Below, piece after piece: positions 16,368 through 25,926 of a stretch of DNA of 64,000 nucleotides. Each line of letters opens with the position of its first letter. Positions within the stretch are counted from its first letter, which is position 1. The position numbers were made by a program, and so were the translations under genes. This DNA comes from Candidatus Methanoperedens sp. BLZ2 (GTDB lineage Archaea > Halobacteriota > Methanosarcinia > Methanosarcinales > Methanoperedenaceae): NCBI RefSeq assembly GCF_002487355.1, contig NZ_NTMG01000070.1, forward strand, positions 33,024 through 97,023, in the 5' to 3' direction. The notes beneath the pieces are model-generated. The model saw only the letters and a program-made list of their open reading frames with translations, searched no databases and was not told the DNA's origin.

Positions 16368-17387
16368 ATGATAGCCAAAATATTTTATAAGCAGGAATTA
16401 CATACTAATAAAGATAGGGGAAATTCCAAATTTTTGATCACTGATAAATTAAAAAACAAATACACTGGCTGTATGCTTGGGGCTGCAATAGGTGATGCCC
16501 TGGGTAAACAAAATGAAGGAGTACGAAGAGAAGAAATCCTCAAAATGGGGTACATAAAAGATCACGGGAGGGCGCCAAAAGGGAGCCCTGGGGAGAAATT
16601 AAGGGCAGGACAATATACGGATGATACTGAACAAATGCTTGTCCTTGCTCAATCTTTGATCGCTTGCAATGGTTTTGATGCTGCTGATTTTGCCAGCAGG
16701 ATAGCAAAATGGGGAGAGGAAGTCCGAAATGATCCTGCAAGAAGTCCATTTATCGGGCCTTCAAGTTCTTATGCTATTGAGAAATTAAATTCAGGTATTT
16801 CCTGGAAAGAATCAGGGAGTGATATACCATCCTGCGGTAGTGCAATGAGAGTTGCCCCGATCGGGCTTTTTTATGATCGCCTGGAAAACGTGGAATCCAA
16901 TGCAGTCCTTTCCTCAATACCGACGCATAAAAGTAAAGGCGCAATTGCAGGCGCAGTAGCAGTTGCGGTAGCCGTCCGATCTGCAATTGAGGGAGATGAT
17001 CGCTCTGAAATCATTAGAAAAACCTGTGAAAGAGCATCAAACCATGACATTGGCCTTGCAGCGAAGATAGGACTGGCTTATGAATCGCGAAACGAATTAC
17101 CGGATATTGTTTTTGCAAGACTTGGAACATCATATTACGTGTACGATACCGTCCCTTGCGCCTTTTATTGTTTTTTCAGGTATTTTGAAGAACCTGAAAT
17201 GGCGATAATCGAAGCTGTGAACGCTGGTGGGGATGCGGATTCTATTGGATGTATAACAGGCGCTTTGTGCGGAGCTTTTCATGGTATTGAGTGTTTTTCT
17301 AAAAAATGGATCAATAGCCTTGAAAATAAGGACCTGGTGGAGAATATCGCTATCTCACTTTTTAAGATATTTTCCCGTTTCAGGTGA
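16368..17387 (+). CDS. ADP-ribosylglycohydrolase family protein
   Basis: 339 aa as opened at 16368; the conserved part begins near residue 24 (ITDKLKNKYTGCMLGAAIGDALG), so a TTG start at 16434 is possible and the first 22 residues may be untranslated. Metal-binding motifs are visible: GQYTDDTEQ near the front and GGDADSIGC near residue 290, which bind the two Mg2+ ions. The family removes ADP-ribose from proteins or small molecules. It follows the nucleotidyltransferase pair by 109 bases on the same strand, so a link to that system is possible but unproven. TGATCACTGATA near its start resembles the upstream operators. Confidence 0.8.
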   Translation: MIAKIFYKQELHTNKDRGNSKFLITDKLKNKYTGCMLGAAIGDALGKQNEGVRREEILKMGYIKDHGRAPKGSPGEKLRAGQYTDDTEQMLVLAQSLIACNGFDAADFASRIAKWGEEVRNDPARSPFIGPSSSYAIEKLNSGISWKESGSDIPSCGSAMRVAPIGLFYDRLENVESNAVLSSIPTHKSKGAIAGAVAVAVAVRSAIEGDDRSEIIRKTCERASNHDIGLAAKIGLAYESRNELPDIVFARLGTSYYVYDTVPCAFYCFFRYFEEPEMAIIEAVNAGGDADSIGCITGALCGAFHGIECFSKKWINSLENKDLVENIAISLFKIFSRFR

Positions 17388-17516
17388 TTCTAACTCAAAA
17401 AGAACCGGATGCTTCAGAATTTTGATATGGTTACCTGAAATATAAAGATCTTCAATTTTCTTTCCAATAATACCAGCTTTTAATAATTCTACTCTTTCTT
17501 TACGAGTTTCAAGCAT
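17355..17516 (-). CDS. Small conserved-looking protein, 53 aa
   Basis: Starts MLETRKERVELLKAGIIGKKIEDLYISG and ends ESPETGKYLKK. GGGAG lies 9 bases before the ATG. It overlaps the end of the convergent ADP-ribosylglycohydrolase gene by 33 bases. The N-terminal KERVELLKAG-x-GKKIE-x-LYI pattern is reminiscent of short archaeal hypothetical proteins, from memory and unverified. No function can be given. Confidence 0.45.
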   Translation of the reverse strand: MLETRKERVELLKAGIIGKKIEDLYISGNHIKILKHPVLFELESPETGKYLKK

Positions 17517-17693
17517 ATTGACTCACTCCCAATTCTCTAAGAATGCTAACTAACCGTATGCTACAAAGCTTGACTTCACACACCCTTATTTTGCCAACCT
17601 TTTGCCTGTTTTTGTTATATATTACAATACTATGCTTAAAGATAAATATTTCGATATAATTTGAACAATCCAGCAATCTCTAAAGAGAAAATT

Positions 17694-17760
17694 TAGAGGT
17701 TGGGTAAAAAAACAAATTTTGGATAGGATAGGTCTTTTGCCACTAACCCCAACCTCATAC
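17694..17760. ncRNA. Possible structured RNA or long-arm inverted repeat
   Basis: GAGGTTGGGT and ACCCCAACCTC form a 10-base stem with one bulge around a loop of about 45 bases. The 300-base gap 17517-17816 holds no gene; a TATA-like GTTATATATTAC occurs at about 17615. The strand and reality of a transcript are uncertain. Confidence 0.25.
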
Positions 17761-17816
17761 TAAGTCTGTTTTGACATAGTAATAAAGCTTATTGTCCATA
17801 AATAAAGAAAATTGTT

Positions 17817-18974
17817 TCAATATCGTTCAATTATATTATACAATGTATCTCTTTTTGCCACAGGACGCCCTAATTTCCTGGCAGCATGGATAAATTCGTC
17901 AATGCTCTTACTGTGAAAAGGCACACCTGCAGCGCGAACAACATTTTCCTCGATCATTGTCCCGCCAAGGTCATTTGCGCCAAAATCCAATGCCATTTGT
18001 GCAACATCGATGCCCTGGGTCACCCAGGAAGCCTGGATGTTCCGAATATGACCATCAAGAAGAATTCTTGATACAGCAACCATTTTGAGGTAATCTATCC
18101 CGGTTGAAGTCCCGATCAATCCTGTATTCTCGGATTGGAAAGTCCAGGGTATGAATGCCGTAAAACCATGGTACTTTTTCTGCATATCCCGCACCCTGAT
18201 TATGTGTTTTATCCTTTCTTCAAGTGTTTCCTCATGCCCGAAGACCATTGTAGCAGTTGTCGGGATACCCAGTGAGTGCGCTGCCAGCATTACTTCCTGC
18301 CATTTCTTCCACCCGATCTTTTTTGGCGAAACAGAATCCCTTACCCTGTCATCAAGTATCTCTGCTCCACCACCTGGTATTGAATCAAGTCCCGCCTCAT
18401 GCAGGCGCGAGATCGTTTCTTTTATCCCGGCTCCATATAACTTTGATATATGCACGATCTCAGGAGGGGAGAATGCATGCATCTGGACATCGAACTTTTT
18501 CTTAACCTCTTTTAACATTTTTTCATAATATTCAATGGGAATATCAGGATTCAATCCACCCTGTATGAGTATCTGGGTCGCTCCCAACCTGACAGCTTCG
18601 TCAACCTTTTCAAGTATCTTCTCAATGCTTAGCACATAGGCGTCTTTTGCATCGGGTTCACGGTAAAAAGCACAGAATTTGCATTTAGACGTGCAGATAT
18701 TCGTATAATTTATGTTGCGGTCAATAACAAATGTGACAAGATCCCCTGTACTTTTTTTTCGCAAAGCATCTGCGGCTGCCCCTAAAAGATTAAGATCATT
18801 ACATTCAAGCAGTTTTTTTCCATCACCTATATCAATTGGATCAATACTATCATATATATTATTTTGCATATTATTATTATTTATATCAAGTGATCCATGA
18901 TTCACTGCACGATCAAGAATTTCTGTAATTTCAGTGTCATCGGATAATTGTTTTATTATATCAAAATTTGTCAT
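17817..18974 (-). CDS. mqnC: Radical SAM dehypoxanthine futalosine cyclase-like (menaquinone pathway)
   Basis: 385 aa. The radical SAM motif is C94-x3-C98-x2-C101 in NYTNICTSKCKFCAFYR. The preceding VIDRNINYTN and the later AFIPWTFQSENTGL favour MqnC, which closes dehypoxanthine futalosine to a cyclic form in the futalosine route to menaquinone. CofH (F420 biosynthesis) and MqnE share the fold; CofH usually has NINFTNxC, so MqnC is preferred. No other mqn genes lie in the window. The start lies inside the last 14 bases of the DHPS-like gene, so the two are one transcript. The N-terminal 35 residues are Asn-rich and variable. Confidence 0.7.
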   Translation of the reverse strand: MTNFDIIKQLSDDTEITEILDRAVNHGSLDINNNNMQNNIYDSIDPIDIGDGKKLLECNDLNLLGAAADALRKKSTGDLVTFVIDRNINYTNICTSKCKFCAFYREPDAKDAYVLSIEKILEKVDEAVRLGATQILIQGGLNPDIPIEYYEKMLKEVKKKFDVQMHAFSPPEIVHISKLYGAGIKETISRLHEAGLDSIPGGGAEILDDRVRDSVSPKKIGWKKWQEVMLAAHSLGIPTTATMVFGHEETLEERIKHIIRVRDMQKKYHGFTAFIPWTFQSENTGLIGTSTGIDYLKMVAVSRILLDGHIRNIQASWVTQGIDVAQMALDFGANDLGGTMIEENVVRAAGVPFHSKSIDEFIHAARKLGRPVAKRDTLYNIIERY

Positions 18975-20457
18975 CCTGGGAATAGCTCCTCTTGAATTTC
19001 AATGCAATTTCAGCTTTCATAAGTTCTCTCCCCAGATAAGCAGCATGGTCAAGACGTGAAATAAGTCCGCGTTCGATAATAGTATCCAGTATTTCCTTTG
19101 CGGCCGATCCGGCTATTGGATTATCTTTGTCAATAACATTTCGCACGATTATTTTTCCAGGTATTACCTTATTGTTATGGATCATATCATCTGTCAACTC
19201 TATCTTAAAACATCCAGCCGGGTCAAGCTGCCATTTTTCACTGCCTTTTGCTTCTATAATAGATCCGGGCATCAACCCAAATTCCCTCCTGCGCTTTTCC
19301 TTTATTACCAGCATGTCAACTCCAAGATCCTTTGGCGCACTTTTCCTGTCCCTGGAAAGCATCATCATCATTGAAGCAGTCTTTAATTCATTGACACTGT
19401 CATGTGCCTTATGGCTGAATTCCGGTGTAAATAAGATATTTGCATCAAGCTCCATTGCAATGCTTGAAAGAATTGCATGTATCCCTATAGAATCTGCATC
19501 AACAAGCTCAGTCATATTACCCAGACCGAAGAATAAAGGCGTAGACCTGTCGCGTTTCCTGAATTCATAATACCTGTTGATCGACTGTGTAAGACCATGA
19601 CCTGCAGGTTCAAGCACGGGGTCAGCGATAATATTCCTGATCCCGGAATCCTGCGCTGATCGTATGTTCTGGAAAAGACTTTCAATATCACCTGTTTGAT
19701 CAGGAATTAAGACCGAAGCGGTGTGATGCCGGATTATTTTATCCTTTACTTCATCAATATTTTTTGAATTAAGGCTCAGAACAATGTCTATCCCTGCATC
19801 AACCGCTTCATTTATTGAATCGGGATCAAGCGTATCGATGGAGAGGGGAATATCAGTTACGGATCTTGCAGTTTCAACAGCAGTCCTGACCATACCGATC
19901 GATGTGTCCAATGAAATCCCGAGGTCAATAATATCCGCCCCGCGTTCTACAAAATAAATTATTTTTTTAGTAAGCTCGTTCTTATTCATTGAACCGGCAT
20001 CCACAATTTCAGCCATCACCTTCATGCGGGAATTCCCCCCGATCTTCACCGATTTTAACGATAAAGATGAATCTGCTGTTTGTTCCAGTTCAAACACTTT
20101 CTGGAATGCGCTGGAACGCTTTTTTTCGGTCAATAGCTCGCATGCAGGTATACTTGATGAAAAATCCAGCCCTTCTGAAAACGAGAGTACAAAACCAAGA
20201 TCCACCGCATGCTTTGGTCCAAGTCTTATCGGGATACCAACCTCCTTTTCAAGTCCTGGAAAATCACCGTTTGCCAGGCCGGGAATAAGTATAAGGTCAT
20301 ATTTTTTTGGAGGGAGGGAACGCCTCAGCAGAGCCGGGGTTGTAAATGCCGCGACCTCGATATCAAGAACAAGGACATCAGCCCCACCATTAACAGAAGC
20401 TTTTACTGTATTGCTTGCAAGCTTTCCTGTAACTACCAGAATATTCATTTTTCTCAT
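18961..20457 (-). CDS. Dihydropteroate synthase-like protein (archaeal two-domain form)
   Basis: 498 aa. The central region is a pterin-binding TIM-barrel (MKVMAEIVDAGSMNKNEL, ADIIDLGISL, PLSIDTLD, IADPVLEPAGHG), flanked by an N-terminal domain (residues 1-150) and a C-terminal alpha/beta domain. This matches the archaeal DHPS-related family found in methanogens and thought to act in tetrahydromethanopterin metabolism, though the reaction is not settled. It starts 8 bases after marC on the same strand. A second start (MNILVV) lies three codons in. Confidence 0.75.
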   Translation of the reverse strand: MRKMNILVVTGKLASNTVKASVNGGADVLVLDIEVAAFTTPALLRRSLPPKKYDLILIPGLANGDFPGLEKEVGIPIRLGPKHAVDLGFVLSFSEGLDFSSSIPACELLTEKKRSSAFQKVFELEQTADSSLSLKSVKIGGNSRMKVMAEIVDAGSMNKNELTKKIIYFVERGADIIDLGISLDTSIGMVRTAVETARSVTDIPLSIDTLDPDSINEAVDAGIDIVLSLNSKNIDEVKDKIIRHHTASVLIPDQTGDIESLFQNIRSAQDSGIRNIIADPVLEPAGHGLTQSINRYYEFRKRDRSTPLFFGLGNMTELVDADSIGIHAILSSIAMELDANILFTPEFSHKAHDSVNELKTASMMMMLSRDRKSAPKDLGVDMLVIKEKRRREFGLMPGSIIEAKGSEKWQLDPAGCFKIELTDDMIHNNKVIPGKIIVRNVIDKDNPIAGSAAKEILDTIIERGLISRLDHAAYLGRELMKAEIALKFKRSYSQDDKF

Positions 20458-20464
20458 TTAGCCT

Positions 20465-21124
20465 TTAACCCGCCAGTTTAAACGTATAAATATTCCATAT
20501 CCCATCTGCGATAAATCCGACTGCTATTGCCCCGAGGAAAAGACCCATAAGCCGTGTCATCACAAGCATGCCTGTCATTCCTACGACCTTTCTAAAATAA
20601 TCCGAATATCTGAAAATGAGGAACGTAATAATAAATATAAGTAGTATTGCACCAACTTCAATTAATATCACTGTTCGCAGATTGAGAGAATAATCCTCAA
20701 TCCCTTTCGTTAAATACAGGATTATTGTAGTTATGGCCCCTGGTCCTGTCAGCATGGGCATGGCCATTGGAAAAATTGAGATATTTTCCCTGTGTACAGC
20801 ATCAGATAATTCTTCGGATGTAATACTTTCTCTTGAGGTCCTTGCAAAAAGCATATCCATGGCAACAAGGAAAAGTAAAATTCCACCTGCTACTCTCAGG
20901 GAATCCACAGTAATTCCGAAAAATTCCATTATATAATTCCCTGATATCGTAAATATTATCGCAATAATACAACCAATAACTGCAGAACGCTGTGCCACAT
21001 AATTCTTATCCTCTTCTTTCATATTGGACGTCATGGAAATAAATGCCATCACTCCGCTGACAGGGTTTATGATCGAAAATAATGCAGTGAAAACAGAAAT
21101 AAAGAATGTGATCTCAGAGGTCAT
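20465..21124 (-). CDS. MarC/UPF0056 family integral membrane protein
   Basis: 219 aa from the ATG at 21124, which overlaps the stop of the HPS-RraA gene (ATGA); an ATG at 21136 would add four residues. Six membrane helices are evident, with the family motif [14 protein letters not shown] NPVSGVMAF near the N-terminus, [17 protein letters not shown] in the middle and [14 protein letters not shown] at the end. The family is conserved in bacteria and archaea, but its transport substrate is unknown. Operon member between metabolic genes. Confidence 0.8.
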   Translation of the reverse strand: MTSEITFFISVFTALFSIINPVSGVMAFISMTSNMKEEDKNYVAQRSAVIGCIIAIIFTISGNYIMEFFGITVDSLRVAGGILLFLVAMDMLFARTSRESITSEELSDAVHRENISIFPMAMPMLTGPGAITTIILYLTKGIEDYSLNLRTVILIEVGAILLIFIITFLIFRYSDYFRKVVGMTGMLVMTRLMGLFLGAIAVGFIADGIWNIYTFKLAG

Positions 21125-22404
21125 TTCTTCTCCCATTTCTCAAGATATAATACTTCAGAAAGCGTTTTTCCCCTTGTTATTTCATCACGTATTCGCCTCT
21201 CATTCTTTTCAACCTCCACAGCCCGCCTTGCTATCTCATATGCCCGTTCCCGTGGTATTACGACAACACCATTATCATCTCCAACGATGAAATCCCCTGG
21301 TTTTACGGTCTGCCCCCCGCACTGTATTTCGGTATTTATCTCCCCGAAACCTTTCGGCTCGCCTGCATTCGGGACAATTGATGTCGCAAAAACAGGAAAA
21401 TTAAGCCGCCTGATATCATCAACATCTCTTACCGCGCCATCTATTACAACGCCTGCCACGCCTTTATTGATGCTGCTCAACGTTGCAAGTTCTCCCCAGG
21501 GGGCGACATGAGTGCTGTTGTTATTGATAACGATAATATCACCAGGAAGCGCAGCATTTATTGCTTCTACGGGTTTTGCCCAATCTCCGGGAAATGTCTG
21601 TACTGTGACTGCTTTACCCACTGCTTTTGTCCCTTTACAAATCGAATGGATATCTTTCATAGCGCCTTTCCTGTGCATGGCATCCGAGATATTGGGGGTG
21701 GAGACCTGTTTTAGAAGTTCGATGATTTTCTCATCGATCGATTTTTCCGGTTCAATTGATAACTGCGGCATATCCAGACTTTCGCGGATCGCTCTTGCAG
21801 ATGCTGTAACATTGGATGACCGGACAATATTTCCGCCGACGATGATGATACTTGCACCGGATAATACTGCTGCTGCTGCGCTCTTTGCGTCAATCCCACC
21901 TGCGACCGCAATGGGTACATTTATCTTAAGCGACTTGAGGATCGAAAGAGGATCTTCGCCCATCATCTGCTGGTCGATCCCAACATGAATATTTATATAA
22001 TCGATACCGAGTTCTGCAAGTTCTTTAGCTCTTTTTACCGGGCTTTTCGCAGAAATCAGGTCGGCCATTATTTTCACGCCATATTTGCGCGCTGATCTTA
22101 TAGCGTCCTGTATCGTGGAATCATCAGCGCTCCCGAGAAGAATAACGATATCAGCACCGGCTTTGGCTGCCATTTCCACTTCCATTGCCCCCGTGTCTAC
22201 CGTTTTCATATCAGCCAGGATAACCCGGTCAGGGAATGCTGCTTTTAGTTTCCTTAAAGCATCCATGCCTTCGCTTTTGATCAATGGGGTTCCTGCTTCT
22301 ACCCAGTCAGCGCCGCCAGTTATCGCTTCTCTGGCGATCTGAATGGCACGTTCAGTCTCTAAAACATCAAGGGCCACCTGTAGTACCGGTTTGATATAAA
22401 TCAC
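21121..22404 (-). CDS. Bifunctional 3-hexulose-6-phosphate synthase / RraA-like protein
   Basis: 427 aa with two domains. Residues 1-210 are [53 protein letters not shown] and [11 protein letters not shown], an orotidine-decarboxylase-like barrel with the DxKxxD motif. Residues 220-425 are RraA-like ([39 protein letters not shown]). In archaea HPS with PHI runs the ribulose monophosphate pathway backwards to make ribulose 5-phosphate. The partner PHI is at 53563-54171. The RraA-like part may be an aldolase or decarboxylase rather than an RNase E regulator, since archaea have no classical RNase E. The fusion is known from methanogens. Confidence 0.85.
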   Translation of the reverse strand: MIYIKPVLQVALDVLETERAIQIAREAITGGADWVEAGTPLIKSEGMDALRKLKAAFPDRVILADMKTVDTGAMEVEMAAKAGADIVILLGSADDSTIQDAIRSARKYGVKIMADLISAKSPVKRAKELAELGIDYINIHVGIDQQMMGEDPLSILKSLKINVPIAVAGGIDAKSAAAAVLSGASIIIVGGNIVRSSNVTASARAIRESLDMPQLSIEPEKSIDEKIIELLKQVSTPNISDAMHRKGAMKDIHSICKGTKAVGKAVTVQTFPGDWAKPVEAINAALPGDIIVINNNSTHVAPWGELATLSSINKGVAGVVIDGAVRDVDDIRRLNFPVFATSIVPNAGEPKGFGEINTEIQCGGQTVKPGDFIVGDDNGVVVIPRERAYEIARRAVEVEKNERRIRDEITRGKTLSEVLYLEKWEKK

Positions 22405-22529
22405 CTTTTCATAAGTTAGCGTATGTGAATAAAGATTTAATGGTCTGCTGGAAGATTAATTCTTTAATACACCAGGAGAAAATATAAAGCCTGTATGAGA
22501 TTATCTAGTATCGAACAGGAGAAATCAAT

Positions 22530-23237
22530 ATAATCTCAATTGAAAAGCTTTCAAAAGTATTCGGCACTAATATTGTCCTTCGAAATATCGATCTTAAGAT
22601 AGAAAAAGGTGAGTTCCTCACAATATTTGGCCCAAACGGCGCAGGAAAAACAACGCTCATCAAGATAATGGCAACACTCGTCACTCCTACTTCCGGGAAA
22701 GTGCTTATCGAAGGTCTTGACATCAAGGAGAATCCGATTGAGATCAGGAAGAAAATCGGTGTCATCTCGCATGAAACCTATCTTTACACCGAATTGACAG
22801 CAGCTGAAAATCTCAGGTTCTTCGGGAAGATGTATGACACACCCGGGCTTGAAGAAAGAATCGATGAACTAATAAAGCAGGTGGGCCTGACCTACAGGAA
22901 AAATGACCGCGTCAGGACTTTTTCCCGCGGGATGAAACAGCGTCTCTCGATAGCAAGAGCACTTATACATGATCCTCCGATTCTTTTTCTTGATGAACCC
23001 TATACCGGACTGGACCAGCATGCCATAGCAACATTTGACAGAATACTCGGAGGCATGAATGCTATGGATAAAACAAGAGTCCTTATTTCGCATGATATTG
23101 AGCATGGCATTTCATTATGTGACAGGGCAATAATTCTCACAGGCGGGCATATTGCCCATGAGATGACCGGGAACGAGATCAGCGACTTGCTCCAGTGCAG
23201 GGCGATTTATGAAAAGCACGTGGAGGAGCGAAAATGA
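22530..23237 (+). CDS. ABC transporter ATPase, CcmA-like, with a non-ATG start
   Basis: About 236 aa. Walker A GPNGAGKTTL, signature TFSRGMKQRLSIARAL and Walker B PPILFLDEP are present. The first ATG (22668) lies after the Walker A motif and cannot be the start. Between the in-frame TAG at 22506 and Walker A there is no ATG, GTG or TTG. The family N-terminus (ISIEKLSKVFG) begins right after an ATA codon at 22530, and an AGGAG ribosome site sits 8 bases before it. So AUA initiation, or a damaged start, is implied. It overlaps the CcmB-like permease by four bases and forms an exporter with it. Confidence 0.75.
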   Translation: MISIEKLSKVFGTNIVLRNIDLKIEKGEFLTIFGPNGAGKTTLIKIMATLVTPTSGKVLIEGLDIKENPIEIRKKIGVISHETYLYTELTAAENLRFFGKMYDTPGLEERIDELIKQVGLTYRKNDRVRTFSRGMKQRLSIARALIHDPPILFLDEPYTGLDQHAIATFDRILGGMNAMDKTRVLISHDIEHGISLCDRAIILTGGHIAHEMTGNEISDLLQCRAIYEKHVEERK

Positions 23238-23923
23238 AATTCCTCCAGATCGCAAAAAAAGACCTGAAAGCAGAGTTTCGCACCAAGCAGATGCTGAATT
23301 CCATGGTGATCTTTGCGCTTCTTGTGATTGTGATCTTTAGCTTTGCATTCGGGAATGAAGCCACAATATTTGTGTCAAATCTTAATAAAAAGATAGTTGA
23401 CCTGCTTGCCCCTGGTATGCTCTGGATAGCGTTCACGTTTGCAGGAATGCTCGGGCTGTCACGATCATTTGCAGGAGAAAAAGAAGAGGGATGCCTTGAA
23501 GGACTGAAACTTTGCCCGGCCGACAGGAGCGCAATATATAATGGGAAAGTCCTGTCCAATGCGGTTTTGATGTTCCTTATGGAGATGGCAACGTTACCGA
23601 TCTTTGTTGTGCTTTTCACTTATGATATTAAAAACCTTCCGGGCCTGATTGTTGTGATAATCCTGGGTACTTTAGGATTCATTTTTGTAGGAACTCTTCT
23701 CTCGGCGCTCACCGTAAACACACGAACCCGCGAGATCCTTCTTCCGGTTATTTTATTTCCGGTTCTTATCCCTGTGATACTATCCGCAGTAACTGCGACA
23801 GGAACGATGCTTGCAAATGGGGATTTTTCTGATGTTTCAGGAGAGATGCAGATACTTGTAGTATATGACATCATTTTTTTTGTAGTAGCACAAATGGTAT
23901 TTGAATATACGATCGAAGATTGA
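23234..23923 (+). CDS. ABC transporter permease, CcmB-like
   Basis: 229 aa with about six membrane helices. It begins MKFLQIAKKDLKAEFRTKQML and contains SFAGEKEEGCLEGLKLCPADR, close to the CcmB signature of the haem exporter of cytochrome c maturation. With the CcmA-like ATPase it would move haem or another hydrophobic substrate across the membrane. A haem role fits a cytochrome-rich organism, but no other ccm genes are in the window. Confidence 0.8.
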   Translation: MKFLQIAKKDLKAEFRTKQMLNSMVIFALLVIVIFSFAFGNEATIFVSNLNKKIVDLLAPGMLWIAFTFAGMLGLSRSFAGEKEEGCLEGLKLCPADRSAIYNGKVLSNAVLMFLMEMATLPIFVVLFTYDIKNLPGLIVVIILGTLGFIFVGTLLSALTVNTRTREILLPVILFPVLIPVILSAVTATGTMLANGDFSDVSGEMQILVVYDIIFFVVAQMVFEYTIED

Positions 23924-23962
23924 AAACCGAATGATCGATTTTATGAAAGAGTTTGGCCTGAA

Positions 23963-24193
23963 ATGAGCTATCAGGTTGAATATACCTCAAAAGCAAGAAA
24001 AGATCTCAAAAAGCTACCCTTAGATATTACGCAGAGCATAATCCTGTCAATAAATAGTATTAAAATCGATCCATATTCTTATGTAAAAAAGATCAAAGGG
24101 ACTAAAAACCATCCTCTCTATACTCACCGTGTTGGTGAACATCGTGTGATTCTGGATATAGAGGATGACCGTTTGTTGATCATATCCACCTAA
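23963..24193 (+). CDS. RelE/ParE-type toxin, C-terminally shortened and without antitoxin
   Basis: 76 aa: MSYQVEYTSKARKDLKKL, then YVKKIKGTKNHPLYTHRVGEHRVILDIE, the RelE-type core with the conserved RVG-xHR. It stops at LLIIST, about ten residues before the usual VGHR-x-xVY end that carries catalytic residues in many RelE proteins. No antitoxin frame precedes it; only a short frame MIDFMKEFGLK (23931-23966) overlaps its ATG. Its stop overlaps the convergent thermosome stop. Likely an inactivated remnant. Confidence 0.7.
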   Translation: MSYQVEYTSKARKDLKKLPLDITQSIILSINSIKIDPYSYVKKIKGTKNHPLYTHRVGEHRVILDIEDDRLLIIST

Positions 24194-25806
24194 TCCAGAC
24201 CACTCATATCAGGTTTTTTCTTTGGGTTTGCGTCTTTTGCAGATGCGATCACATCGTCGATGCGCAATATCATAGAAGCTGCTTCTGTTGCCGAACTTAT
24301 CGCCTGGGTCTTAACACGAAGCGGTTCGATAACCCCGATTGTGAGCATATCTACGGGTTTGCCCTCGAACACATCAAGGCCAACGGTTTTATTTCCATGC
24401 TCATGCGAGCTGCGAAGCTCAACAAGCATATCAATAGCATCAAGCCCTGCATTTTCGGCAAGTGTCTTGGGTATTATCTCAAGCGCCAGGGCAAATTTAC
24501 TGACCGCAAGCTGTTCCCTGCCTTCAAGTGTTGAAGCATATTCCCTGAGGCGAAGTGCAAGTTCTATCTCCGGTGAACCGCCGCCAGCGAGTATTTTCTC
24601 ATCTTCGATGGCTACACCTACGACCCTGAGGGCATCATGCATAGCCCTGGCAAGGCTTGTCACAACATGTTCCGAGCCGCCCCGCAACAATATTGAATTG
24701 GTATCAGGATTCTTGCAGCCAGTGATAAAGATCATTTCCCCGTTGCCCACCATTTTCTCTTCAACAAGCCCTGCTTCTCCCAGAGTATCGGGTTTTATTT
24801 CATCAAGACTTGTAATGATCTTTCCTCCGGTTGCTCTTGATAATTTTATAAGGTCGTTCTTCTTGATCCTGTGGGATACAAAAATACCTGCTTTTGCAAG
24901 GAAATACCTGGCCATGTCATCAACGCCTTTCTGGCAGAAAACGACGTTAGCGCCACTTTTTATTACCTTATCAGCCGCAGCCCGTACAAGGTTTTCTTCC
25001 TGTTCAAGGAACATCCGGGTCTGTCCAATCGATTCAATGGATATCTCGGATTTTGTCTCAGTCTTCCTGACTTCAATTGGTGTGGCAAGAATCGCGATCT
25101 TTGCATTCTCTATTTTTGAAGGCATGCTCTGGTGGGTCTTTGTCTTATCAAGGATTATACCCTCTACCAGTTCGCTGTCCTCAACGCTACCTTCTCCGCG
25201 GCGCTCAATAGAGATGTCCTTTATGTTAACGGTCTTCTTACCGTTTTCCTTTTTTACTATTGATTTTACAGCCGTTACTACAAGATTAGCTAATTTTTCT
25301 CTTGAGAATTCAACGCCTTTTCCAGTAAGTGCGGTCTCTGCTATTTTTCTTAGATGTTCATCTGTAGAATGAACAGCTATGTCAGAGAGGATTTCTTTTG
25401 ATTTGTGGGATGCAAGGTTGTATCCATGGATAATAGTTGTTGGATGAACCCCAATTTCCATGAGCTCCTGGGCGCCTTTTAAGAATTCACCTGTCAAAAC
25501 CGCTGCTGTTGTGGTACCATCGCCGACTTCATCATCCTGCGTCTTTGCAACTTCAGCAACAAGTTTTGCGGCAGGGTGTTTTATTTTCATCTCATCAAGG
25601 ATAGTGGCGCCATCGTTTGTGATAATAACAAGTCCGGCGGGGTCTGTGATCATCTTATCCAATCCCTTTGGACCAAGAGTTGTCCGCACGGCTTCAGCTA
25701 CAGCGCGCGCTGCCATAATGTTGCTTCTCTTTGCTTCGTCTCCTCTTGTTTCTTCCGTTCCCTGTCTTAAAATAATGATTGGCTGTCCGCCAGTTTGACC
25801 TTGCAT
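24190..25806 (-). CDS. thsA: Thermosome (group II chaperonin) subunit
   Basis: 538 aa, full length. Typical segments are [32 protein letters not shown] and the later [16 protein letters not shown], with the ATPase region intact. It forms double-ring folding chambers driven by ATP in the cytoplasm. The tail ends [10 protein letters not shown] and lacks the GGM repeat of some subunits. A GGAG ribosome site stands 7 bases before the ATG, and a minus-strand TATA-like TCTTTTTATAG lies at about 25896-25906. The subunit letter is a guess; further thermosome genes may exist outside the window. Confidence 0.92.
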   Translation of the reverse strand: MQGQTGGQPIIILRQGTEETRGDEAKRSNIMAARAVAEAVRTTLGPKGLDKMITDPAGLVIITNDGATILDEMKIKHPAAKLVAEVAKTQDDEVGDGTTTAAVLTGEFLKGAQELMEIGVHPTTIIHGYNLASHKSKEILSDIAVHSTDEHLRKIAETALTGKGVEFSREKLANLVVTAVKSIVKKENGKKTVNIKDISIERRGEGSVEDSELVEGIILDKTKTHQSMPSKIENAKIAILATPIEVRKTETKSEISIESIGQTRMFLEQEENLVRAAADKVIKSGANVVFCQKGVDDMARYFLAKAGIFVSHRIKKNDLIKLSRATGGKIITSLDEIKPDTLGEAGLVEEKMVGNGEMIFITGCKNPDTNSILLRGGSEHVVTSLARAMHDALRVVGVAIEDEKILAGGGSPEIELALRLREYASTLEGREQLAVSKFALALEIIPKTLAENAGLDAIDMLVELRSSHEHGNKTVGLDVFEGKPVDMLTIGVIEPLRVKTQAISSATEAASMILRIDDVIASAKDANPKKKPDMSGLD

Positions 25807-25926
25807 AGATATTCTCCTGTATCAGATAATTAAATGAAATGCGTCCCTGGTTCCAGTAATGGATTTACCCTTGACGTTCTGTTGTTTCATGTTTATAGTT
25901 CTATAAAAAGATTTCGCATCCTATTT

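Noticed and set aside
17817..18974. CofH (F420 biosynthesis) instead of MqnC
   Set aside because: VIDRNINYTN-x-C and the AFIPWTFQSENTG segment fit MqnC better; a tree with CofH, MqnC and MqnE would decide.
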